NCBI RefSeq assembly: GCF_007748195.1 | Contig: NZ_CP037920.1 | Location: 3,039,501 to 3,103,500 of the forward strand | Reading direction: 5' to 3' | Source of the DNA: Gimesia aquarii | GTDB lineage: Bacteria > Planctomycetota > Planctomycetia > Planctomycetales > Planctomycetaceae | DNA length: 64,000 nucleotides | Part shown: positions 40,112 through 47,911 of the stretch, one piece after another | Numbering within the stretch: the first letter of the stretch is position 1 | Layout of the letters: every line of letters begins with the position of its first letter | Translations under genes and position numbers: made by a program | The notes under the pieces: generated by a model | The model's input: the letters and a program-made list of their open reading frames with translations, nothing else | Databases searched by the model: none | What the model was told of the DNA's origin: nothing

Positions 40112-40771
40112 TCATTTTTTTTTCGCCTGATTGACAAATGCTTCAACCATCACTTGGCTCTTGATTCCTGGGGCACTTTCGACACCACTGGCAGTATCAA
40201 CGCCAAAAGGAGTCACAGTTTGAATGGCTTCATGAACGTTTTCTGGAGTCAGTCCCCCCGCCAGAATCAAGGCAGGCCATTCATCATATAGGTAATTTTC
40301 CTTTATCATTTCCCAGGGAACAAGCTGTCCCGTTCCCCCATAGGCCTGAGGTGAATAAGCGTCGATTAAGATGTAATCCGGACGTTTACTATATTGGTCA
40401 CACTTGGTCAGAAAATCAGACAGGTGATTTAAGTCAGGATCCTGTGTTCGGAAGGCCCAAATGATTTCAATGTCTGGAAAATGTTGAGATAACTCTGCCA
40501 GGAATTCAGGAGGTTCGTCGCCGTGAAGTTGTACCATGTGCGGAGAGAGTTCCCGGCAGATGGATATCACTTCGGATAAAGTGTGCTTCACGAACAAACC
40601 GACCAGTGAGATACCTTTGTGAGACAGAGCTGCTTTGATTTCATGTGCCGTTGATAGCTCAATCGAACGTGGCGAAGGGGCATAGAAATTAAGACCCAGT
40701 GCGGATGCACCCAGATCCGCGATCATCTGAGCAGTTTCAACGTCTTGGATCCCACAAATTTTAACCCACAT
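40112..40771 (-). CDS. trpF: phosphoribosylanthranilate isomerase
   Basis: 219 residues from ATG 40771 (MWVKICGIQDVETAQ); a GTG four codons upstream is possible. It catalyses the Amadori rearrangement in tryptophan synthesis. Conserved motifs are VKICGI with the catalytic Cys, GLNFYAPSPRSI, VQLHGDEPPEF, and LILAGGLTPENVHEAI near the end. The catalytic Asp lies in LIDAYSPQAYGGTGQ, where the usual phosphate-binding GGTG is intact. No other trp genes are nearby; trp genes are often scattered in this phylum. Confidence 0.94.
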   Translation of the reverse strand: MWVKICGIQDVETAQMIADLGASALGLNFYAPSPRSIELSTAHEIKAALSHKGISLVGLFVKHTLSEVISICRELSPHMVQLHGDEPPEFLAELSQHFPDIEIIWAFRTQDPDLNHLSDFLTKCDQYSKRPDYILIDAYSPQAYGGTGQLVPWEMIKENYLYDEWPALILAGGLTPENVHEAIQTVTPFGVDTASGVESAPGIKSQVMVEAFVNQAKKK

Positions 40772-40936
40772 TTGATTGAACACTTTTTGTTAGAAAATGA
40801 CATCACACGCTGATCATGCATCTGATGATTGACATTCATTGATCTATTCAAGAAAACATAAACTTCACTTGATAAGAAATTCGAAGCGAGGAATATCCAA
40901 TTCGTACATAATAATTAATTATATACGGCTTGAGTA

Positions 40937-42118
40937 TTAAGGGGTAGGTGGCATTGGGAGGAATTTAATGCAGACTGGTTTGGGAACATTGATTTCCTGG
41001 TTTGTCCTTTTTAGTAATCCTGTCTCTAAGTCAATCTTAAAAACAACGACATTGTTGGTATTTTGATTTGCAACCAGTAAGTAATTTCCCGTAGGGTCTA
41101 TTTTGAAATTACGTGGAATCGTTCCACCCGTCGGTTCAAAACCGATTGATGTCAGTTTCCCCGTTTGTTGATTAATCTTGTAGATGGCGAGGGTGTTTGG
41201 GCCTCGATTGGAACCATAGAGAAATTTGCCGGAAGGATGTACCTGGACTTCTGCTGTTGAGTTTCCTTTCAAGTTCGTTCCCTCCGGTACGGTTGAGATC
41301 GTTTGAATTTCCTGAAAGGAACCCTGCTTTGCATCATAGTCCATGGCAGTAATGGTGAGGTTTAATTCATTGATCACATAACCCCATTTACCATTTGGAT
41401 GGAACGTGAAATGACGTGGCCCTGCGCCGGGTTTCATAGCAATCCCCGGAGGGGAGTTGGGTTTCAGCGAACCATCGGACGCGTTGAAGCGGTAAACAAG
41501 TAGTTGGTCGATTCCCAGGTCTGCCACTACGGCATGTCGATTTTGTTGATCCAGATTAATCGAATGTGCGTGAGGCGCTGTTTGTCGCGCTGTATTCACG
41601 CTGGAACCCGTATGTTGAACAAACGAAGCGCTCTTGCTCAGTTTTCCATTCTTTTGAATGGGTAACGAACAGATATTCCCCCCAGTATAATTGGCAATCA
41701 GGACATATTTACCCGTTGCATCGACAACGAGATGGCAGGGGGCCGCGCCTTGGGAAGATTCCTGATTGAGGAAGTTGAGTTTTCCTGTCTTCGCATCAAT
41801 GGCAAAAGCACTGACAGCTCCTGATTTTTTACCCTGGTAATCTCCAATCTCGTTCACGGCGTAAAGATAGTTTCGACTCGGGTGAATGGACAGAAAAGAA
41901 GGGTTTTCGACGTTGTCCGTGATGCCCACGTGTGACAGTTTGCCACTGGCACCATCCAGACGAAGCTGGTAAATTCCCTGACTCTCACTGCCGCGAGTAT
42001 AGGTGCCTACATAGACCCAGAAGCTTTCAGCAGCAGAGACCGTGTGACTTTGAAAAGGAGACAAGAAGGTACTTAGCATGAAACCAAGACTCAGCAGTGC
42101 TTTTTTTAGTATCGACAT
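40937..42118 (-). CDS. secreted lactonase-family beta-propeller (6-phosphogluconolactonase-like)
   Basis: 393 residues with a signal peptide (LLSLGFMLSTFLSPFQSHTVSA). The seven-bladed propeller of the Pgl lactonase family is seen in FWVYVGTYTRGSESQGIYQ and repeated blades such as NPSFLSIHPSRNYLYAVNE, GKYVLIANYTGGNI and HFTFHPNGKWGYVINE. Cytoplasmic YbhE-type members hydrolyse 6-phosphogluconolactone. The signal peptide here implies a periplasmic lactone or polymer substrate, so the enzyme name should be treated with care. Confidence 0.88.
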   Translation of the reverse strand: MSILKKALLSLGFMLSTFLSPFQSHTVSAAESFWVYVGTYTRGSESQGIYQLRLDGASGKLSHVGITDNVENPSFLSIHPSRNYLYAVNEIGDYQGKKSGAVSAFAIDAKTGKLNFLNQESSQGAAPCHLVVDATGKYVLIANYTGGNICSLPIQKNGKLSKSASFVQHTGSSVNTARQTAPHAHSINLDQQNRHAVVADLGIDQLLVYRFNASDGSLKPNSPPGIAMKPGAGPRHFTFHPNGKWGYVINELNLTITAMDYDAKQGSFQEIQTISTVPEGTNLKGNSTAEVQVHPSGKFLYGSNRGPNTLAIYKINQQTGKLTSIGFEPTGGTIPRNFKIDPTGNYLLVANQNTNNVVVFKIDLETGLLKRTNQEINVPKPVCIKFLPMPPTP

Positions 42119-42302
42119 GGGAAACTCTAGAAATAGTAATCAATGGGAATCAGAGTGCAATCTTGATCGGGTACAATACGCCCCGTCTCATTTATTTGAC
42201 TCAAATTCTACAGGAAATGCAATGGTTCGTTTCTACTCGGATCCAAAATACCAAGTATGCCGATCCTGTGATTTCTGATCTGCAGAGATTATACTTGCAG
42301 TC

Positions 42303-43646
42303 ATGTTAAAACGGATTACTTTGCATAATTTTATGAGCCATTCCCATACCGTGATCGATCTGTCGGCTGGTTTGACCGTGCTGACGGGACCGAATAATTG
42401 CGGTAAGTCCGCCTTTGTGACTGCGCTGCAAATTCTTGCTGAGAATACGTCTGGCGATTTTATGGTCAGGCATGGTGAGAAAGAGTGTCGGGTGATCGTC
42501 GAAACGGATGATGAGCATACCATCGAATGGAAGCGCAAAAAGAAAACGGTCAGTTATTGCGTTGATGGTGAAGACTTTCATCGGTTAAGAAATGACGTTC
42601 CCGATAAACTGCGTTCACTACTAAGGCTCTCGAAAGTCAAGTCGGGTGATAGTGATCAGTTCGACGTCCATTTTGGCGAGCAAAAATCACCGATCTTTTT
42701 ATTAAATGACCGTGGCAGTCGGGCTGCCCGCTTCTTCGCGTCGTCTTCCGATGCCTCAGTTTTGATCGAGATGCAGAAATTACATCGCAGTAAGGTCAAG
42801 TCTGCACAACAGGAATTCCAGCGCCTGCAAACTGAGTCAAAGCAAATCAACGCAATTCTGGAAGCTCTGGCTCCGGTTCCCACTCTTGAATCGAAATTGG
42901 AAGCATTAGAAACGACATACGAGAGTTTGCAATCGGAGAACCAGCAGATTCAACGATTGGAAGCTTTGATTCAAGATTTAGAGGCTTCATCTCAGACTGT
43001 GACGAATTTGCGGAAAACAGTCACTGCGTTAAATGAGCTACCGGTAGAATTAACACAAAAAAATGAAAAACCATTAGAATCATTGATTCGGCGATCAGTC
43101 GCCGTAAAGCAGCAAGTGGAGCTGACCCATCTTAATGTATCGGTAATGGCAACGTTAAATGAACCTCCTGAATTGGAAGAGGTGACTGTTCTGGATTCAC
43201 TCATCTATGATATTGAGGTTCAACAACAGCGATCTGATCGAGACAATTTAACAGTAGAGTGTCTGAAGGCGTTAAGTGATCCTCCCCAGTTGGTTGAGTC
43301 AGGTCGATTACAGACGACAATTGAGAACTTGATATTGGCGGAGGAGAGGGTACGCGTCGATCAGATTGAATTTATGATTCTGGAAAAGTGCAGCTCTCCG
43401 CCAGAACTCGCAGATTTAGACAAAATCGAACAATTCTATCGGCAATGGGAAGAGGCGTCATCTCAATTTGACTCCAGGCAGCAGAACTACCATGTCTGTG
43501 AGAAGGAGTATGAACTGATTCGTGCTGAAATGGTGAATTGGGTGAAAGAAAATCCGACCTGTCCCACCTGTGGAGCAGAAATGGACCCGGAGCAGTTCAT
43601 CCAGTCAGCAGAGGTGGGACTGAAAGGGCACACACATGGAACATGA
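42303..43646 (+). CDS. N-terminal half of a split Rad50/SbcC-like ATPase, with CxxC end
   Basis: 447 residues. The start is a Rad50/RecF/SMC-type ATPase lobe: LKRITLHNFMSHSHTVIDL and Walker A GPNNCGKSA at residues 29-37, with a Q-loop-like Gln127 in FGEQKSPIF. A long coiled region (about 155-410) follows, interrupted by PP motifs at about 39-42-residue spacing. It ends in a zinc-hook-like CPTCG (Cys420, Cys423) 24 residues before the stop. No signature motif or Walker B is present, so it cannot be a complete ATPase. The missing half is encoded at 44908-45600. The stop lies 11 bp inside the next gene. Confidence 0.85.
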   Translation: MLKRITLHNFMSHSHTVIDLSAGLTVLTGPNNCGKSAFVTALQILAENTSGDFMVRHGEKECRVIVETDDEHTIEWKRKKKTVSYCVDGEDFHRLRNDVPDKLRSLLRLSKVKSGDSDQFDVHFGEQKSPIFLLNDRGSRAARFFASSSDASVLIEMQKLHRSKVKSAQQEFQRLQTESKQINAILEALAPVPTLESKLEALETTYESLQSENQQIQRLEALIQDLEASSQTVTNLRKTVTALNELPVELTQKNEKPLESLIRRSVAVKQQVELTHLNVSVMATLNEPPELEEVTVLDSLIYDIEVQQQRSDRDNLTVECLKALSDPPQLVESGRLQTTIENLILAEERVRVDQIEFMILEKCSSPPELADLDKIEQFYRQWEEASSQFDSRQQNYHVCEKEYELIRAEMVNWVKENPTCPTCGAEMDPEQFIQSAEVGLKGHTHGT

Positions 43647-44586
43647 GTCATACCGTGGTGTGCTGTTGATTGGCGACCCGCATATTGAAGGGCGAGTTCC
43701 CGGCTTTCGCAAAGATGACTATCCACAAGTCGTACTGGAGAAACTAAGCTGGTGTCTGAAAACAGCAAAAGAGCAAATGCTATTGCCTGTGATTTTGGGG
43801 GATCTGTTTCATGTACCTCGCGACAATCAAAACTGGTTGCTTTGTCAGCTAATGACACTTTTTGATCCCCCCGTCTATGGGATTTATGGAAATCATGACT
43901 GTCGAGAGAACCAGCTCACAGAACACGACACACTCAGTATCTTGGTAGAAGCGGGCAAGTATCGTCTTCTTTCAGAAGAAACTCCCTGGCAGGGGACCAT
44001 GCAGGGCCGCAAGGTGATCGTCGGGGGTACGTCCTGGGGGAAGAAGTTACCTAAATCTGTGGATTTCGAGAGTGAAGATCTTTCACCTTTGATCATTTGG
44101 GTCACGCATCACGATTTGATTGTGCCCGGTTATGAGGAGCAGGGGCATTTTAAGCCTTTTGAAATGGCTGGCGTCGATTATGTGATCAATGGTCACATTC
44201 ACCGTTCGCTGGCAGATGTGAAAAAAGGGCAGACCACCTGGGTCACACCCGGGAACATCATTCGCAGATCGCGCAGCGATGCTTCACGGGCTCATGTTCC
44301 CTCTGTACTGAAGCTGGAAGTGACAGACAATGGCTGGGAATGTACTGTAATCGAAGTACCACATCAGCCTTTTGATGAAGTTTTCTTTGAAGAAGTCATC
44401 GAAGAATCAGAATCGGGAGTGCCCTCTGCCTTTATTTCCGGTTTGGCGGAATTACAATCGAGAAGAACGGATACGGGGGCCGGTTTGCAGTTCTTCCTGG
44501 AAAAGAATCTGGAACAGTTCAATTCAACAGTTGCAGATGAGATACAAAAATTAGCAAGTGAGGTATCCAGTCATGTCAACGAGTAA
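43636..44586 (+). CDS. Mre11/SbcD-like metallophosphoesterase
   Basis: 316 residues. Calcineurin-like phosphoesterase motifs occur in order: GDPHIEG (13-19), GDLFH (55-59), GNHD (85-88), THHD, and GHIHR. These give the two-metal centre of Mre11/SbcD nucleases. The C-terminal ~90 residues are acidic and could form the Rad50-binding segment. It overlaps the preceding ATPase gene by 11 bp and the following coiled-coil gene by 14 bp, which strongly indicates coupled translation and a complex. Nuclease activity is inferred from the motifs. Confidence 0.88.
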   Translation: MEHESYRGVLLIGDPHIEGRVPGFRKDDYPQVVLEKLSWCLKTAKEQMLLPVILGDLFHVPRDNQNWLLCQLMTLFDPPVYGIYGNHDCRENQLTEHDTLSILVEAGKYRLLSEETPWQGTMQGRKVIVGGTSWGKKLPKSVDFESEDLSPLIIWVTHHDLIVPGYEEQGHFKPFEMAGVDYVINGHIHRSLADVKKGQTTWVTPGNIIRRSRSDASRAHVPSVLKLEVTDNGWECTVIEVPHQPFDEVFFEEVIEESESGVPSAFISGLAELQSRRTDTGAGLQFFLEKNLEQFNSTVADEIQKLASEVSSHVNE

Positions 44587-44878
44587 TCAAAGTCCTGTAC
44601 CTGATATCGAAACATTGACGGCACAGTTCCAAAAGTTAAACAAACGTAAAATCGAATCCGAGCGCGATTTGGTGAATGCTGAAAAACATCTGAATGATCT
44701 CAAACAGCAGGCGCAGGATGAATACGGGACTGATCATCTCGATGAATTGAAGGAAAAACTGGAACAGATAAAGACCGAAAATGAACGCAAACGGGCTGAG
44801 TACCATCAAACTCTTGAGCAAATCGAAACCGAATTAACCAAAATTGAAACCGAACATCAAGCGACTGATGCATCCTGA
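44573..44878 (+). CDS. small coiled-coil protein of the split Rad50/Mre11 set
   Basis: 101 residues from ATG 44573 (GAGG 9 nt upstream), overlapping the phosphoesterase gene by 14 bp. Nearly the whole protein is predicted helix with heptad-like charge alternation (LTAQFQKLNKRKIESERDLV; LEQIKTENERKRAEYHQTL). It has no Cys and no enzyme motif. It may pair with the coil of the split ATPase or tether the C-terminal lobe. No family is recognised. Confidence 0.75.
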   Translation: MSTSNQSPVPDIETLTAQFQKLNKRKIESERDLVNAEKHLNDLKQQAQDEYGTDHLDELKEKLEQIKTENERKRAEYHQTLEQIETELTKIETEHQATDAS

Positions 44879-44907
44879 CGATTTTCTATTGGAATCACTC
44901 TGAAGTT

Positions 44908-45600
44908 ATGACCGAAACATTTTCCAGTTCGGAATCCTCCAACTCCCAACAGGAGTTGCGTTCCCCCAAAGCATTGCAGCGTCGATGTTGGGAACTGGAT
45001 GCGGTCCGTAAACAGAAATTCAAAGAAGCAGCACAACTCTCCGATCAAATGCAGGAAACAGAGCAATACCTTGCGATTTCTGAGGAGGTGACTGAAGCCT
45101 TGGAAACGCTGAGTTCAAAACTCTTTGAGCAACAATTGGCTTTAATACAGGAAAAGCTGACGATTGCCCTCCAGGAAGTGTTGGAACAACCTTTGAAGCT
45201 AAACGCTGTTGCAGAATGGAAACGTAACGGAGCCAGTGTTGAATTTCAGATCGAGCGCGATGGCAACTTGGAAGACATTATCAGGGGGCAGGGGGGCTCG
45301 GTTGCGAATATCCTGTCGGTTGGTTTACGGATGTTTGCCTTAATGACACTGGATGAGTCAGAACACAGGCGGGTACTGGTGCTGGATGAGCAGGATTGCT
45401 GGCTTCGACCAGATCTAGTGCCCCGTCTGGTGAAAATTATTCACGAAGCAGGAGAGGCGCTCGGTTTTCAAATTATTATGATCAGTCACCATGATCCCAC
45501 GATGTTTGAACGTTACGCAGATTGCATTTACCAGTTTACCCCTTCTGCAGAGGGGGTTCAGGTTCAACGTATTGAAACCGATTGGCAAATGAGTGACTGA
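44908..45600 (+). CDS. C-terminal half of a split Rad50/SbcC-like ATPase
   Basis: 230 residues. Residues ~20-90 form a coiled coil. These are followed by a degenerate ABC signature (RGQGGSVANILSVGLRMFA, 126-144) and Walker B plus catalytic Glu (RVLVLDEQD, 155-163). The switch His is in MISHHDP (near 194). There is no Walker A. Together with the 42303-43646 product it would rebuild one complete Rad50-type head, or two heads in a 2+2 assembly. It starts 29 bp after the small coiled-coil gene. Confidence 0.85.
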   Translation: MTETFSSSESSNSQQELRSPKALQRRCWELDAVRKQKFKEAAQLSDQMQETEQYLAISEEVTEALETLSSKLFEQQLALIQEKLTIALQEVLEQPLKLNAVAEWKRNGASVEFQIERDGNLEDIIRGQGGSVANILSVGLRMFALMTLDESEHRRVLVLDEQDCWLRPDLVPRLVKIIHEAGEALGFQIIMISHHDPTMFERYADCIYQFTPSAEGVQVQRIETDWQMSD

Positions 45601-45650
45601 ATTAAGTAAACTCTTTCGCTGACATTTTGCTGAAGGGCAGAGAAGATTCA

Positions 45651-47042
45651 ATGGCACAGACGAAATACAAGACGAGCCCGGTATCAACAACTAAAATGCC
45701 TGCCGGAATTCCCTATATTGTGGGGAACGAAGCAGCTGAGCGATTCAGTTTTTACGGCATGCGGGGAATTTTGGTTGTCTTTATGACCAAATACATTCTC
45801 AATGCCAGTGGTGAGCCAGACTATATGTCAAAAGGTGATGCGTCTGCTATCTTTCACCTCTTCGTTGCTGCTGCTTATTTTTTTCCGCTGTTGGGGTCGC
45901 TACTCTCAGATGTGCTCTGGGGAAAATATAAAACCATTTTGGTGCTTTCCATTGTTTATTGTCTCGGCCATCTGGCTTTGGCCATCGATGTGACTCGGAC
46001 CGGGCTTTACCTGGGCCTGATTCTGATTTCGATTGGTGCCGGTGGGATTAAACCCTGTGTTTCAGCACATGTCGGAGACCAGTTTGGTAATGGGAACAAG
46101 CATTTACTCAGTAAAGTGTTTGGCTGGTTTTATCTGGCCATTAATCTGGGAGCCTTCTTTTCCTCTCTGCTCATTCCTGAAGTCTTAAGAACCTATGGTC
46201 CGCATTATGCATTCGGAGTTCCAGGACTGTTGATGTTCATCGCCACAATTTTGTTCTGGATGGGGCGTAATAAATTTGTTCATATTCCTCCGTCCGGCTG
46301 GGAAAAGTTTCGAAAAGAGACGTTCGGCAAAGAGGGTTTACAGGCCTTACTCAATCTATCGGTACTTTATTATGTTTTCCTACCTGTATTCTGGGCATTA
46401 TTCGATCAGACGGGATCTTCCTGGGTGTTGCAGGGGTTGCAGATGAATTCATCTGAGTTTGCAGGATTTGAACTGACAGCCGCTAAAGTCCAGGCATTCA
46501 ATCCGCTTTTCATTCTTATTTTAGTACCGACGTTTTCTTACGTCGTTTATCCAATGATTGATAAAGTTTTCCCACTGACTCCCCTGCGAAAAATATCCAT
46601 TGGATTCTTTTTAGCGGCTGCCTCGTTTGCCATCAGCGCTCTCATTCAGATTCAAATTGATGCAAATCCGACAAACCCTCCACACCTTCTCTGGCAGGCA
46701 GTACCTTATTTAGTGCTGACGGCAGGTGAAGTGATGGTTTCCATCACCTGTTTGGAGTTTTCGTATACACAGGCTCCAAAATCGATGAAATCATTTATTA
46801 TGTCGCTCTATTTTCTCTCAGTGACAGTTGGGAATTTACTGACAGCGGGCGTGAATAAATTCAATATAATTGATAAAGAGATTTCCTATCTGGAAGGGGC
46901 CGACTATTTCTGGTTCTTTTCAGGTATTATGTTTGTGGCGGCTGTTTTGTTTATCTTTGTGGCAAAACACTACCGTGGTAAGACCTATATTCAGGGTGAT
47001 GAATCCGACACATCGCTGGCTCAGGAAGAAGGGGTTCAATAA
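45651..47042 (+). CDS. POT/PTR-family proton-dependent peptide transporter
   Basis: 463 residues from ATG 45651, with GAGAAG upstream. It has 12-14 membrane helices. The proton-coupling ExxER motif lies in GNEAAERFSFYGMRGILVVF in the first helix. ISIGAGGIKPCVSAHVGDQF is the PTR2 signature 1 region, and FGWFYLAINLGAFFSS the second. It imports di- and tripeptides with protons. It follows the split-ATPase set after 50 bp, but the function is unrelated. Confidence 0.93.
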   Translation: MAQTKYKTSPVSTTKMPAGIPYIVGNEAAERFSFYGMRGILVVFMTKYILNASGEPDYMSKGDASAIFHLFVAAAYFFPLLGSLLSDVLWGKYKTILVLSIVYCLGHLALAIDVTRTGLYLGLILISIGAGGIKPCVSAHVGDQFGNGNKHLLSKVFGWFYLAINLGAFFSSLLIPEVLRTYGPHYAFGVPGLLMFIATILFWMGRNKFVHIPPSGWEKFRKETFGKEGLQALLNLSVLYYVFLPVFWALFDQTGSSWVLQGLQMNSSEFAGFELTAAKVQAFNPLFILILVPTFSYVVYPMIDKVFPLTPLRKISIGFFLAAASFAISALIQIQIDANPTNPPHLLWQAVPYLVLTAGEVMVSITCLEFSYTQAPKSMKSFIMSLYFLSVTVGNLLTAGVNKFNIIDKEISYLEGADYFWFFSGIMFVAAVLFIFVAKHYRGKTYIQGDESDTSLAQEEGVQ

Positions 47043-47179
47043 GCTTTTACAAATCTATTGCAAGAAGCTTTTCTTTACGCTCAATTTTGTTATGATTTGT
47101 TCAATGCAGTGAGTGACTGCTGGGGCAATCGAGTTAAATAGTACTTTAAAATTTATGTAGTTTAAGCAAGGAATGAAAA

Positions 47180-47821
47180 ATGCGTTTCTCTCAGACGTTT
47201 CAGGTAATGGTTTGCGGTATCGGGTTGGTATTGTTTGTGGGTTGTGCAGCGAAAGATGACACACGAACTTTTGATGCTAAGGATTCAGAGGCGTCTGCAG
47301 AAGCAGAGCACGATCATGGACATGATCATGGTCCCAACGGCGGTCATCTTCTGGAGGTAGGCGAAGAGCAATATCATGTCGAAGTGATGTTTGACAATGA
47401 AGGTCGAACATTGACAGCATTTATTCTGGGACCCGATGCCAAAACACCGTTTCCGATTGAAGTGGAAACCATCGATTTCGATATGGAAGTGGGTGACAAA
47501 GAGCATGAGATTCCACTCGCTGCCAAACCGTTAGAAGGTGAAAAAGAAGGCAAGTCATCACGCTTCGTCGCAGAAGGGAAAGCCATCCCGGATTCGATCA
47601 AAGCGGAATCCGATTTGAATGGTCACTTCCATCTGGATATTGGCGAAGATCACTTTCACGTTGATCTGAAGCATGGAGACCATGATCATGATGGACATGA
47701 CCACGATGATCACAAAGATCACGACCATGATAAAGAACACGCTGATGATAAAGACAAAAAAGCAGATGCTGAAAAAGAAGAAACCAAAAAGGATGAAGCA
47801 AAAGCAGACGATAAGAAATAA
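47180..47821 (+). CDS. His/Asp-rich lipoprotein, probable metal binding
   Basis: 213 residues. The signal ends in a lipobox (LFVGC, Cys22). The mature N-terminus carries HDHGHDHGPNGGHLLEVG. A central beta domain of about 100 residues follows (EVMFDNEGRTLTAFILGPDA; SDLNGHFHLDIGEDHFHVDL). The tail has a dense His-Asp run (DHDHDGHDHDDHKDHDHD), then Lys/Asp/Glu repeats. Such His clusters bind Zn, Ni or Cu. It has its own terminator. Function beyond metal binding is unknown. Confidence 0.82.
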   Translation: MRFSQTFQVMVCGIGLVLFVGCAAKDDTRTFDAKDSEASAEAEHDHGHDHGPNGGHLLEVGEEQYHVEVMFDNEGRTLTAFILGPDAKTPFPIEVETIDFDMEVGDKEHEIPLAAKPLEGEKEGKSSRFVAEGKAIPDSIKAESDLNGHFHLDIGEDHFHVDLKHGDHDHDGHDHDDHKDHDHDKEHADDKDKKADAEKEETKKDEAKADDKK

Positions 47822-47848
47822 GCTTGCTGCTTTTACCTGACTGAAAAA

Positions 47849-47880
47849 AAACTCCCCTGCTTCTTTGAGCAGGGGAGTTT
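47849..47880. terminator. bidirectional rho-independent terminator
   Basis: AAACTCCCCTGCT (47849-47861) pairs with AGCAGGGGAGTTT (47868-47880), loop TCTTTG. It has an A-run before and a T-run after, so it can end both the His-rich lipoprotein gene and the opposing GAF-HlyD gene (stop at 47912). Confidence 0.9.
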
Positions 47881-47911
47881 TATTTTCTCTTTGCGGTTTT
47901 ATTATCTGTTT

